Of a stretch of DNA of 64,000 bases, positions 46,067 through 55,813 are shown piece after piece. The stretch is from NCBI GenBank assembly GCA_030180135.1, contig CM058233.1, positions 101,764,994-101,828,993 on the forward strand, read 5' to 3'. A model generated the notes under the pieces. The model was not told the DNA's origin and made no database searches. It saw only the letters and a program-made list of their open reading frames with translations. The position numbers were made by a program, and so were the translations under genes. The stretch is from Orychophragmus violaceus (Eukaryota; Streptophyta; Magnoliopsida; Brassicales; Brassicaceae). How positions within the stretch are numbered: position 1 is the first letter of the stretch; each line of letters begins with the position of its first letter.

Positions 46067-46814
46067 TTAATTGAGATAAGGAACAAATTGATTCATGAAG
46101 AATAACTTTATGCACCGTTTGTACATGAAGCATTCCGGACAATTGATTTCCATATCCAGAAGATGGCAAGATGAAGGGGGCTTTCGGTTCCGCAATGTTT
46201 CACTATAAACCGGTATCTTATTTATAGTGATTCCATGAAGTATCCTCCTCAAGTTCTTCCAAACGCTGGCCACCAAATCCTCCTCATCTTCCCGCCAGTC
46301 ACGGAAAGCAACATTATCATATGGACCTAGAGGATCGTCATGGAGGAAGCGCAGAACACCCCAGAGGTAAGCAGCTTCCAGAATCTCTTCCTTGCCCTCT
46401 CCCATGGCGGAATTGTGTATATGTAACAATCCGATTTCCACATCACCCTCATGGAAGTATGTGAGGATACCTGATGTAAAACCGGCAGAACTTAGTAAAA
46501 TTATTTATGTAAAACTAAATAAAACTGAGTAAAACTATCGATGTACCTTTCACGAAGTTTGCCGTGCAGTTGGAATGAAGTACGCATTCGTCCAGAAAAT
46601 CCTGGTTTTCATACGCACTGAGGGGATTCTTCACCATGGTTGATAGAGAGAGATAACGGAGGACTCCTTCACTCTTGCTTGTTTCGTTCATAATTTTGCA
46701 TGTTTTTCGCAGGTTGAAGTAATCGACCGGCGAATTTTTCTCGGCTTTCAGTAAGACATTGGTGAGGATCGAGATCGGAAACTGTTGAAATCGGATCACC
46801 CTCCTGTTGGCCAT
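46067..46814 (-). CDS. F-box-like protein (At2g35280-type), copy 1, 223 aa, with a 76-bp intron
   Basis: Exons 46814-46547 and 46470-46067 join in frame (224 codons including stop). The start MANRRVIRFQQFPISILTNV leads an F-box-like helix region (NLRKTCKIMNETSKSEGVLR), then a Sel1-like middle (AMGEGKEEILEAAYLWGVLR, FLHDDPLGPYDN) and a Cys-rich end (SSCHLLDMEINCPECFMYKR). It is about half identical to the gene at 48521-49198, which runs uninterrupted. F-box proteins of this type are presumed SCF adaptors; targets are unknown and the family expands fast in Brassicaceae. The intron separates VKG from ILTYF and consists of the local TTTTAC repeat. Confidence 0.75.
46471..46546 (-). other. Candidate recently gained intron in F-box copy 1
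   Basis: On the minus strand the insertion starts GTACATCGATAGTTTTACTC and ends GGTTTTACATCAG, between AAAG and GTATCC. It is absent from copy 2, where AAGGTATTCTC is continuous. The body is TTTTAC-rich, as in the repeat clusters around these genes. GT and AG are correctly placed and removal restores the frame. Confidence 0.7.
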
Positions 46815-47149
46815 GGCGAGTCTCTGTTTTTTCTCTAACTTCTCTCTGTTTGTTTTGTGTGGAAAACGGTTATGAGAGAGACGAAGAAGTTCTCTCTATT
46901 TATAGACCCATATGTGACGGGTTGCGTCCATAAGAAGCAGACAGATATGTGACGGTTCGCAAGCTTGTAATAATGAGCATCTTTCTTGGGTTTGTCAAGC
47001 GACGGGTTGTCATACGTGTAATAATGCTCCGTTTAATAATGCTCCGTTTAAACGGAGCACGCGATGTGACGGTTCGCCGGCTTGTAATAATGCTCCGTTT
47101 AATGCAGGGGACAAAAAGAGTGTTAAATTTTGGCGCCAAAACTTAAGAC

Positions 47150-47310
47150 ATAGTTTTACAGGAGTTGTTAGTTGTACAAATTTTCTTAATAGTTGTACTT
47201 TGGCTGTTTTCAATATAATCAGTTTTACTGGAACTTAAAATTCGATTTTATAATTTTACAGTTGATTTTACTCAATTAATCTATGAATATAATGCTTTTG
47301 CATATTATTA
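47150..47310. repeat. TTTTAC repeat cluster, middle copy
   Basis: Recapitulates 45812-45935: GCTGTTTTCAATATAATCAG, TTTTACTGGAACTTAAAATT, then ACTCAATTAATCTATGAATA. Located between F-box copy 1 and the GRF gene. Confidence 0.8.
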
Positions 47311-47727
47311 TGTAACAACTTTCGATTATTGTAAATTTATACTCGTATTATTAAAATGATCTTGAAAGTGTATGAACATTGTTGGTGGAATTGGTGTATA
47401 AACATTGTTGGTGGAATTACTTAGTCGATCGAATTTTCCCAATCTTATTTGATGTAATGTCACCCATTGGCCATAGTTATGATTAGAGTGATTTTACAAG
47501 TTCAAATTTCATAAGGTTATATGTTAAATATTTTTTATCCAATGATATTAATTATGAGGAAAAATGGGGAAAAATGTTATTTAAACCATCAACCATCAAC
47601 TTTCGGACCTCCCGGATACATGACCCGGATCCACACGGATTCTTTCAATTAAAAAATCTCAAATCATTCAAAACCCTAGAAATCGAAAAATAATTCTCCA
47701 TCTCTTCTCAATTGATTTCGTTCCTCC

Positions 47728-48283
47728 ATGAGCTGCGATACATCTTCGTCGACTGTTGAAGATGGAGACCGAGGGTTTCCGGCGAAGTGTCACTGTGGTA
47801 AAGGCGTCGTCATTCTCACGTTTAAGACGAAAGACAACCCAGGAAGACAATTCTTCAGATGTTCAACCATGAAAGATGTAAGCATATTGTCAAATAATTT
47901 GATGATAATGATTTTATGCTCTGTTTTTTTGTTTATGATTCATTACATATTGCTTTTGTTTTTAAACCCAGAAACATTTGTTCAAATGGGTGGACGATAG
48001 CATGTATGAGGAAGTCAATGATGCGTTGCACAAAATTTCGAGTATTGATATTGAGATTGAGAAAGCCAAATCCGAGATTGGTTTCGAAATTGAAGCCTTA
48101 AAGTGTAGGATCCATGACTTGGAGGAAGACGCATTAGTGACAAAAAGAGACCTTAACAAGGGGAGAGTGATGATCAAATGTTGTTGTGTTGGGTTCATCT
48201 GTGTTACTATCATTGTCATTGTGATGGGAACAATGGTTGTTAAGGCAAATAAGCATATAATTGAGTTTGGTCGTTCTATGTAG
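47728..48283 (+). CDS. GRF zinc-finger protein with C-terminal membrane helix, 153 aa, 2 exons
   Basis: Exons 47728-47877 and 47972-48283. A GRF-type zinc finger (AKCHCGKGVVILTFKTKDNP, GRQFFRCS, KHLFKWVDD) is followed by a coiled coil (IEKAKSEIGFEIEALKCRIH) and a hydrophobic segment (CCCVGFICVTIIVIVMGTMV) near the C-terminus. GRF fingers bind single-stranded nucleic acid in animal proteins; the short plant GRF + coiled coil + tail-anchor proteins are a large uncharacterised family. The build suggests a tail-anchored membrane protein. It lies between the two F-box-like genes on the opposite strand and is probably transcribed. Confidence 0.75.
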
Positions 48284-48520
48284 TTCGTGGCTGTATTGTT
48301 GATTATTGTTGTCGTCTTTGTATGTTTTCGTTGGCTTTGTGTGGGAGTGTAACTTATGTTTAAAACGTGAAACATATGTTTAGTGATCACTTAGTTTTAC
48401 ACAGTTTTACACGGTTTTACACAGTGAAGAGAAATTAAAAATGATATAGACATAACATTCCAAAAAGAGTAGTACATAGCCGATAAATTTAAAACCAAAT
48501 ACAGAGTACGAGAAAGTAAA

Positions 48521-49198
48521 TTAATACATATAAGGAACAAAATAAGTCATGTAGGACAACTTCATGCCCCGTTTGTACATGAAGCACTTAGAACAGTCGA
48601 TTTTCATATCGTAAAGATGGCAACATCTAGTGGGCCTTTCGTTCCGCATCGTTTGCGTAAAAACCTTCTTCTTATCGACAGGGATTCCATGCAGCATCTT
48701 CTTCAGGTTCTTCCAAACTCGGTTTACCAAAACCTCCTCATCTTCCCGCCAGTACATGAAGGGCATTTCGTCATAAGGAGAGGTCAGAGGATCGCCGTGG
48801 AGGTAGCGCAGAACACCATACAGATAACAAGCTTCGAGAATCTCATCGTTACCCTCCCCAAGCGCTGCAATGCGTAAATACGCAAATCCGTCTGGTACCT
48901 TGTTTTCTACAAAGTAAGTGAGAATACCTTCAATGAAGAATGCAGCGGTGTTCTTCCAATATAAGCATTTACGGAGAATCCGGTCGTGCAGCATCGCACG
49001 GATAGGCTTATTCACCAGCGGAGAGAGACAGAGAGATTGCAGGACTTCAGGTTTCTCTGAGGCTCGTCGCATAATTTTGCAGGTTGCTCTGAGATTGCAG
49101 TAATCGGCGGAGAAAGCTTTGCCGGTGATTTGAACAATCTTGGTGAGGATCGAAATCGGAAATTGTTGAAGAGAGACAATCGATTTCCTGTTCGCCAT
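48521..49198 (-). CDS. F-box-like protein (At2g35280-type), copy 2, 225 aa
   Basis: Uninterrupted ORF MANRKSIVSLQQFPISILTK ... YCNLRATCKIMRRASEKPEV ... ALGEGNDEILEACYLYGVLR ... CCHLYDMKIDCSKCFMYKRG. Same architecture as copy 1 (F-box-like start, Sel1-like middle, C-terminal CHL..C..CF). It has no intron at the position where copy 1 has one, so it serves as the intron-less reference state. Upstream, 49199-49540 is its probable promoter. Confidence 0.75.
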   Translation of the reverse strand: MANRKSIVSLQQFPISILTKIVQITGKAFSADYCNLRATCKIMRRASEKPEVLQSLCLSPLVNKPIRAMLHDRILRKCLYWKNTAAFFIEGILTYFVENKVPDGFAYLRIAALGEGNDEILEACYLYGVLRYLHGDPLTSPYDEMPFMYWREDEEVLVNRVWKNLKKMLHGIPVDKKKVFTQTMRNERPTRCCHLYDMKIDCSKCFMYKRGMKLSYMTYFVPYMY

Positions 49199-49549
49199 GG
49201 TGAGTCTCTGTTTTTTCTCAAACTTCTCTCTGTTTTTTTATAACTTCTCACTGTTTTAACGAATTACTCTTGTGAGAGAGAGAAGCATAACTCTGTATTT
49301 ATAGAGTGGAATCTCGTTTGATGGGTAGCGTTCATAAAGGATTTGTAATGATGAGACGTGACTGTTCGCCGGCTTTGAAGAGACTCGAGGTGCGTAAACG
49401 TCATATCGATTTGTCCCTTGCATGCGCATGCATCAAATGCGCATGCATCAAATAGGGCATTAAACAGATCCTCCATTAACTTGATTTGATAAAATTTAGA
49501 GAAGCGTAAACGTCATATCGATTTATGACTAGTTTTCTTTTACGGATTT

Positions 49550-49690
49550 GTTGTGCCAAAAATACCAGTTTTACAGCGTTTTACAGGTTGTACCAGTTAC
49601 ACACAACGATTCTTAGTTTTACCAGTTATACTAGTTTTACCGGTTATACCAGTTTTACAGGTTGTACCAGTTATACTAGTTGCACTGGTT
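49550..49690. repeat. TTTTACCAGTTATACTAG repeat cluster, right
   Basis: Seven or so closely spaced units of ACCAGTTTTAC / ACCAGTTATACTAG, the complement of the GGTAAAACTGG theme at 45720. It marks the right side of the F-box/GRF block. A GC-rich GAGGCGAGGxxCGGAGG repeat follows at about 49825-49920. Confidence 0.85.
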
Positions 49691-51257
49691 GTCAGTTCAC
49701 CTTCAACACAAATTCCAATTTGATTCGATTTCCGCGGTCATCCGCCAATATTGCCTCTGATTCTACTCAATTGGTAGTCCCAATGGTGACGAAAAACGAC
49801 GGACCCGGCAAATGGTGGTCGGAGACGCGAGGCGACGGCGCCGACGAGCAAAACCCGGTTGAGGCGAGACGAGGATGCAAGGCTCGGAGGCGAGGCGAGG
49901 TTCGGAGGCGAGGCTCGGAATTTTTTTTTTTTTCATAAACCAAATCAATCCAATTAAATGGATTTAAATCCCAACCAACTAAATCCATTCAAGACCCAAT
50001 TCAATTAAACCAGAATCCGTAAACCAAGGGTAAAAGGGTCAAACAACATTTCATTAAACAAGGAAGGGTATGGGAGATTAGTTGGGGGTAGTGTAGATTT
50101 TTTCCAGAGCCATAAGACCAGGTCCAATGGGGGTTTTAGTGGGTTTCTTAGCTCAGGTTCTTAGGGCTTTTTTTAAAATAAATAAATCAATAAGCCCAAT
50201 ATTGGTTAGAACCGATCCTTAGATTAGGAGTTTTAGAACCCGTGTCTTAACCACGTGGCTCTTCCTGAGTGGCTGTTAATTTTTTTTTTTTTTTGTTGCC
50301 CGAAGCTTCTGATGGGGTCGGACCCATTCTCCCTTTCATTTTCTTTTGTCGCATTTTCTTCTCCTGTTCTAGGCGATTTTGGCGATTTTGGCGATTTTTG
50401 GGCGATATCAAATTGTTCTTCGCAAATCACTTTCGGTTTCATTTTTAATCCGATTACTAGCTTTTTCGTTATCTCTTTCGTGTTTTTCGTGGATTTAAGA
50501 ATCGTTTGCGGGTTGGGTTAGGGTTTCGGGTGTCGATTGATTTAGGGTTCTTGAGCGATTGAGGGTTAGTTTGATATGCGGTTCGATTCTGTTAGTAAGG
50601 GGTATCTCTCTTGGGGTTTTCATGATTTTAGAAATCGTTTGTGGGTTAGGTCAGGGTTTCGGACTCCTTTGATTTTGGGTTTTTAACTTTAGGGTTTGTT
50701 TGGTTTGCGGTTTTAATCCGATTAATAAGGTTTTTGTATCTCGTGTTTTTCATGGATTTGGCAATCGTGTGTTGGTTAGGTTAGGGTTTCTGGTTTCCTG
50801 TGATTTTAGGGTTTCCTGTGATTTTAGGAATTGTTTGGTTTGCGGCTCGATTCGATTAATTAGGGGTTTCTTTGCTTCTCTGCGTATACTTGATCTTTTT
50901 CTTACCATTTGTGTTTGGTGTTTGTTTCCTTTGTATTAAATTGTATGTTTGATTCTTTGTTTGAAATGATTTTTTGTCTAGTTGAATGGTTCATCACAAA
51001 TGTATGCCCACAGTTGCTTCTTAATAATTTGGTGGTGAAAATGAATATTGGTGTTGGTTTTCATTGCTTATCTGCTTATGCTTGATCTTGTTTCCTATGT
51101 TTGGGTATTTGGTTTGAAATGAATTTTTTTGTCAGGTTGAATGGTTATTGGTGATCGTATGTTTGGTTATTGGTTTGATTGGTTGTTAGTTTTGTTGGCT
51201 TCTCTGCGAATACTTGAACTTTGCAGTGTTGTAGTTTGAGATTAAAGTATCTAACTT

Positions 51258-51859
51258 ATGTCTTCTTTCGCAAGAGGTCATTGTCAAGCAAGAAGCATGG
51301 ATCCAATCCTGAAGGAAGAAAGGAGAGAAATGAAGAGACTGAAAGAGTACTCAGACAGGCTTGGATACGTAGCTGACGGAGAATTTGGGATTCCTTCACA
51401 ATGCGCCTGTGGAGGGAGAATGGTCGACGAAGTTGCTTGTCTGGAAGTTAGGGACTCTCTTCCTGGGAAGAGGTTCTTCACGTGCAAGGAATACAAGGTA
51501 CATGTGACAATATAAAATATTTTATGCTTAATTCAACAATGCTTGCCTAAATCAAATGTTTTCTGTTATAGGATGATGGGTTGCATTTTAGGGAACCCTG
51601 GGTTCTATGTGTTCAAGAAGAGGTTGTGTGGCTTAAACGGAAGGTGGAAGCGTTGGAGAAGGTTACCTGGCAGGTGGATGACTTAAACCGTGTGATTAAG
51701 AGACTCAAGGTACATATTTAGCTTCTGGTTTTTCTATCAGAATAGTTTGGTTCTAGTTTGGTACTTGTTTGTATATCCTTAACATTTTCATTTCTGCCTG
51801 TGCAGGAGGAGGTGGAAAAGCTGTCCAACCGTGTTGCTGAGCTTGAGACGACACCCTAA
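51258..51859 (+). CDS. GRF zinc-finger coiled-coil protein carried by the Harbinger element, 143 aa, 3 exons
   Basis: Exons 51258-51497, 51572-51709 and 51806-51859. GRF finger: IPSQCACGGRMVDEVACLEV, SLPGKRFFTCKEYK, DDGLHFREPWV. A leucine-zipper-like coiled coil follows (VVWLKRKVEALEKV, DDLNRVIKRLKEEVEKLSNR) to the end; no membrane helix, unlike the GRF gene at 47728. Fits the small At4g04775-like GRF family. It lies between the left terminal repeat and the Myb/SANT gene in the same orientation. Its place inside the element argues for a role in transposition, or for gene capture. Confidence 0.75.
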
Positions 51860-52207
51860 AAGGTTAGTCCCTGATTAATATGTGTCTCTCAACTAATGAT
51901 AGAGTAACCAAATAAAAACATATACATCCCGTTAAGAACATAACTATAAATATACTATCTAAAATAACTAACTAAAAATAATAACTAGTAGTTCAGGACA
52001 GAACTATAAACTAGTAGTTCAAAACATAATTGCTTTCAACTGTAATGACTTGATGTTTCATTAAAGGATACTTGTTGGGTCATTACTTGGTGGTTAGTAG
52101 TTTAAGGCATTTACGCACTCATTGATTGCAAATCACTTAATAAATATAGGAACACAGCTCCCTTAAAAACAAGCACCCACTTAGAACCCTCAACAATACA
52201 CTTAATA

Positions 52208-52990
52208 ATGGATTACTCAACCTCTTTAGAATCAACTGGTTTTGTTGGTCTCCTGAATAGCCAAACCATAGACTTAGAATCCTCAGACATCCCCCGGTTT
52301 AGTAGCCAAACTTCAGAGGAATCCAGTGTCAGAGAGAGGCGCAAGTGGTCCCCCAAGGAGGATGTGATCCTCATAGGAGCCTGGCTGAACACGAGTAAGG
52401 ACCCCATAGTGGGTAATGAGCAGAAGGCCGGTGCTTTTTGGAGGAGGATCACTGAGTACTACAACTCAAGTCCACTGCTGGTTGGGACACCGGCTAGAGA
52501 GCTTGGCCAGTGCAAGCAACGATGGCAACGACTGAATGACCAGGTGTGTAAGTTTGTAGGATGTTATAATGCTGCGTTGAAAGAACAAGCAAGTGGTCAA
52601 AACGAGAACGACGTTATGAAATCGGCTCTGGATATTTTCTACAATGACCACAACTGCAAGTTTACCTTAGAGCATGCTTGGAGGGAGTTAAGACATGATC
52701 AAAAATGGTGCTCCACTGTTATAATCAAAGACAGTGGGAAGGACAAGCGCAAACAAGTTCCAGAGGTTGACTTGGAAGAAGATGAGAGACCCATTGGTGT
52801 TAAGGCTGCAAAGGCTGCCAAGAAGAAAAAAGGTGGAAAGGAGGAGTCATTGGAGCAGTTGAAAAACATGTTGGAGTTTAAAGAAAAGCTGAACAAGCAA
52901 CAACTGCTAGAACGTTTGCTAGCTAAGTCTGAACCACTGTCTGACATTGAAACAACTCTTAAACACAAGTTAATAACTGACATGCTGTGA
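52208..52990 (+). CDS. Myb/SANT-like protein (Harbinger ORF1), 260 aa
   Basis: RRKWSPKEDVILIGAWLNTS, then KAGAFWRRITEYYN and KQRWQRLNDQVCKFVGCYNA, is the Myb/SANT-like trihelix region. The C-terminal part (KAAKAAKKKKGGKEESLEQL ... LNKQQLLERLLAK) is the NAM-associated C-terminal domain. Database names such as glutathione S-transferase T3-like attach to this family but are misleading. In PIF/Harbinger elements ORF1 binds the element ends and brings the transposase into the nucleus. Intact single exon, about 500 bases upstream of the transposase on the same strand. Confidence 0.9.
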   Translation: MDYSTSLESTGFVGLLNSQTIDLESSDIPRFSSQTSEESSVRERRKWSPKEDVILIGAWLNTSKDPIVGNEQKAGAFWRRITEYYNSSPLLVGTPARELGQCKQRWQRLNDQVCKFVGCYNAALKEQASGQNENDVMKSALDIFYNDHNCKFTLEHAWRELRHDQKWCSTVIIKDSGKDKRKQVPEVDLEEDERPIGVKAAKAAKKKKGGKEESLEQLKNMLEFKEKLNKQQLLERLLAKSEPLSDIETTLKHKLITDML

Positions 52991-53496
52991 TCAAACCTAG
53001 TTGTAAGTGTAGTCTAGTTTAACTGTTTGAATTTGGTGAGTCTTTGAGTTGTGTAGTTAATGTTTTGTCTTACTAATCTCTGTCTTTTTTTTTGTTTCAG
53101 GAACATCACCAAAGACTTGTCACGGGTGTGTGGAGGAGGATGCTATTTTACCCTATCATGTATCATGTTTTGTTGTAGTATGTTAAATCTTGTCACGGGT
53201 TGCCAAACTTTATGGTATTGTCACAACTTGTAGTATGTTAACTCACGGGTACTCTTTGTGTTTGTAATGTTACTCTTTGTTTTGTTCTTGTTGTTGTATC
53301 AAGTCACATGTGCTGAACTTGTCAAGTCTTTATGTCACGAGTGTTTATGTTTTTGGTTGTTTTCTCATATTCATCTATTTAAACAAAGACTACAAACATC
53401 ATTCTACAACACAAGCATCATTTTACAATACTCCTAACAAATTCCACTCCTCTTTTCCTATTCAGATTGTTCACTTTTATAAGAAAATTAACCCTC

Positions 53497-54795
53497 ATGG
53501 ATGGTTCATCATCAAACTATCTTTATGATCAGTTAAACGAAGCTTTCCAAAAAAGATTTGAAGAACACTTCGAGGAGACATTCAACAACATCCTTGAGGG
53601 TCATACAACGAAGTCCAAGAAGCGAGCATACTTGGAACGAAATCGGGAACAAGGTCATAACCGCTTATGGGAAGACTATTTCACTGAAAACCCAACATAC
53701 CCGCCTCGTATATTCAGACGGCGTTTTCGAATGAACAAATCATTGTTCCTACGTATTGTTGACCGCCTTTCAGCTGAAATTCCATTCTTTCAACTTAGAA
53801 GAGACGCATCGGGAAGGGTCGGGCTATCTGGTCTACAAAAATGTACGGCAGCTATCCGTATGTTGGCTTATGGTACTGCGGGTGACGCAACTGACAAATA
53901 TCTACGGCTAGGTGCATCAACAGCACTTTCATGTCAGGAAAATTTTACTCAAGGTATAATACAACTGTTTGGTGATGAGTACCTTAGGAGACCCACACCA
54001 GAAGATCTTCAACGACTCCTAGATATTGGAGAAGTACGCGGGTTTCCTGGTATGATAGGAAGCATTGACTGTATGCATTGGGAGTGGAAAAACTGCCCAA
54101 CCGCTTGGAAAGGACAGTATACACGTGGTTCCGGGAAGCCGACAATCGTCTTAGAGGCTGTTGCATCACAAGATTTGTGGATATGGCATGCATTTTTTGG
54201 ACCTCCAGGTACATTAAATGATATTAATGTTCTTGACCGGTCACCTGTTTTTGATGACATTTTACAAGGCCGAGCTCCAAAAGTGAGTTACAAGGTCAAC
54301 GGACACAAATATGATATGGCGTACTACCTGACCGACGGTATTTATCCAAAATGGGCAACCTTTATCCAATCTATACCACTTCCTCAAGGCGATAAAGCAG
54401 AGTTATTTGCTAAACGACAAGAAGCCACCCGCAAAGACGTTGAACGTGCATTTGGAGTATTGCAAGCTAGATTTCAAATTGTAAAAAGACCGGCTCTTTT
54501 TTGGGACAAGGAAAAAATAGGAAACATTATGAGATCATGCATCATTCTACACAATATGATAGTAGAAGACGAGCGGGAAGGATACACTCAATACGATATA
54601 TCTGATTTTGTAGAAGCCGAAGGAGAATCAAGCAGAAGTTCAGAGGTGGATTTCTCGTACTCTATGGACATGCCTACTAACCTCGGTAATATGCTTGGCA
54701 TTCGGAATCAAGTTCGTGATCAGAGGATACATCATCGTTTGAAAGCCGATTTGGTCGAGAATATATGGCAAAAATTTGGGCATCTAGTTAATTAA
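53497..54795 (+). CDS. PIF/Harbinger DDE transposase (HARBI1/ALP1-like), 432 aa
   Basis: Start at 53497 (MDGSSSNYLYDQLNEAF); an upstream in-frame ATG at 53467 adds ten residues. Helical N-terminus, then the conserved FRRRFRMNKSLFLRIVDRLS and the nuclease fold. The acidic triad is visible: D191 in GSIDCMHWEW, D242 in GTLNDINVLD and E316 in DVERAFGVLQARF. The C-terminal helical motif is IMRSCIILHNMIVEDERE. The length is normal and there are no stops. The enzyme cuts at the terminal repeats and inserts at TTA/TAA. Domesticated relatives (ALP1) oppose Polycomb silencing, but the flanking TIRs and TSD mark this one as element-borne. Confidence 0.93.
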   Translation: MDGSSSNYLYDQLNEAFQKRFEEHFEETFNNILEGHTTKSKKRAYLERNREQGHNRLWEDYFTENPTYPPRIFRRRFRMNKSLFLRIVDRLSAEIPFFQLRRDASGRVGLSGLQKCTAAIRMLAYGTAGDATDKYLRLGASTALSCQENFTQGIIQLFGDEYLRRPTPEDLQRLLDIGEVRGFPGMIGSIDCMHWEWKNCPTAWKGQYTRGSGKPTIVLEAVASQDLWIWHAFFGPPGTLNDINVLDRSPVFDDILQGRAPKVSYKVNGHKYDMAYYLTDGIYPKWATFIQSIPLPQGDKAELFAKRQEATRKDVERAFGVLQARFQIVKRPALFWDKEKIGNIMRSCIILHNMIVEDEREGYTQYDISDFVEAEGESSRSSEVDFSYSMDMPTNLGNMLGIRNQVRDQRIHHRLKADLVENIWQKFGHLVN

Positions 54796-55100
54796 ATATT
54801 GTATGTTTAAATTATAATTAAAATAAATAAAATATCAAATAAAATTAATGGTAATATTAATTGTTTTTTTTTAAAACCCCAGTTTGGATAACACCATTTG
54901 AGGTGATAAAATTAGAAGATGTCTTAACTATTTCTAACTACCCAAAGAATTAATATAAAATTTCTAAGAAATCGAACCATGATAACACCATTGTTCTTGC
55001 TCTAAGGCTATAAAAAAAGTTGACCCCATGTTGATTCTGCATTCTCTTAGATTTAAATCTTTTATAAATAACATTATTAGATAAATCTCAGAAAGAACAC

Positions 55101-55379
55101 TAGTATATACAAACACACAAAGATACATACTTGCATCTAGACGCAGTTTCCAGACGTACTTTCTAAATGCACAAAAGAACTATATCTGTATGCAACGTTT
55201 GGAAACTGCATCTGGACGCAGTTTTCAAACACAATTTCCAGATAAAAAAAAAAAGAACAGGGCCTAACGCATTTCCAAGTCTTGTTTACCGGTCTAGTTG
55301 ATAATTTATCATCTTGTATATATTTTTTTCATCACTTGCGCCATTTAATTCATGCAACTCTTTCGAAAAATTATTTTTA
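55101..55379 (+). repeat. Direct repeat, right copy (partner 44752-45029)
   Basis: Same 278-bp unit, starting mid-element (TAGTATATACAAACACAC) and running through GAACAGGGCCTAACG into the flank of the original Harbinger-type insertion. Because it holds that element's right end plus unrelated flank, it is a copied piece of the locus at 45 kb, not an independent insertion. Confidence 0.95.
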
Positions 55380-55813
55380 TTTAAATTTAAGTTTTAATCT
55401 CCGCACTTAACAATAATAGAAAATGACATTTACATTATCATAAAACTGTTTTTTCTTTTGAATAAAACATAACATAAAACTGTTTTATGATCAACACGAA
55501 GGGGGTGTTTAGGCATGTGACTATGTGAGGCCTTAATTCAACTATTATATTTTAGAGGCGGCTGCAATGTTAAAACGCCTACAAAATCTAGTGGTGGTGG
55601 CCTGTAAAAATGCGATATGGGTAAGGAGTTCAATCCCACCCATCTCCCGAGTCCATTAATGTTGTATAAAAAACATACGAATTAATAGTCCTTATTTTGC
55701 TTCAAACCTTCAAATTCTTAGCTCAGCTCTGTATCTACGTACGATTCTCTCATAATATTATACCATGACGATGAAATGATAACATATGCATGCACACCGT
55801 ATAATATTATGAC

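Larger units (their letters stand above)
50116..55002 (+). mobile_element. Complete PIF/Harbinger transposon with three genes
   Basis: 4.9 kb. The left end GACCAGGTCCAATGGGGG and right end (read inward) GAGCAAGAACAATGGTG are imperfect inverted repeats, with TAA at 50113-50115 and 55003-55005. It carries a GRF/coiled-coil gene, a Myb/SANT-like gene and a DDE transposase gene, all on the plus strand and all open, so it may be autonomous. The first ~1.1 kb is a T-rich leader with CGATTTTGGCGATTTTGG-type repeats and probably an intron-containing 5' UTR. Confidence 0.85.

Noticed and set aside
49525..49938. 137-aa ORF with YTSFTGYTSFTG repeat
   Set aside because: Direct translation of the TTTTACCAG repeat array followed by a GC-rich repeat; not a protein gene.
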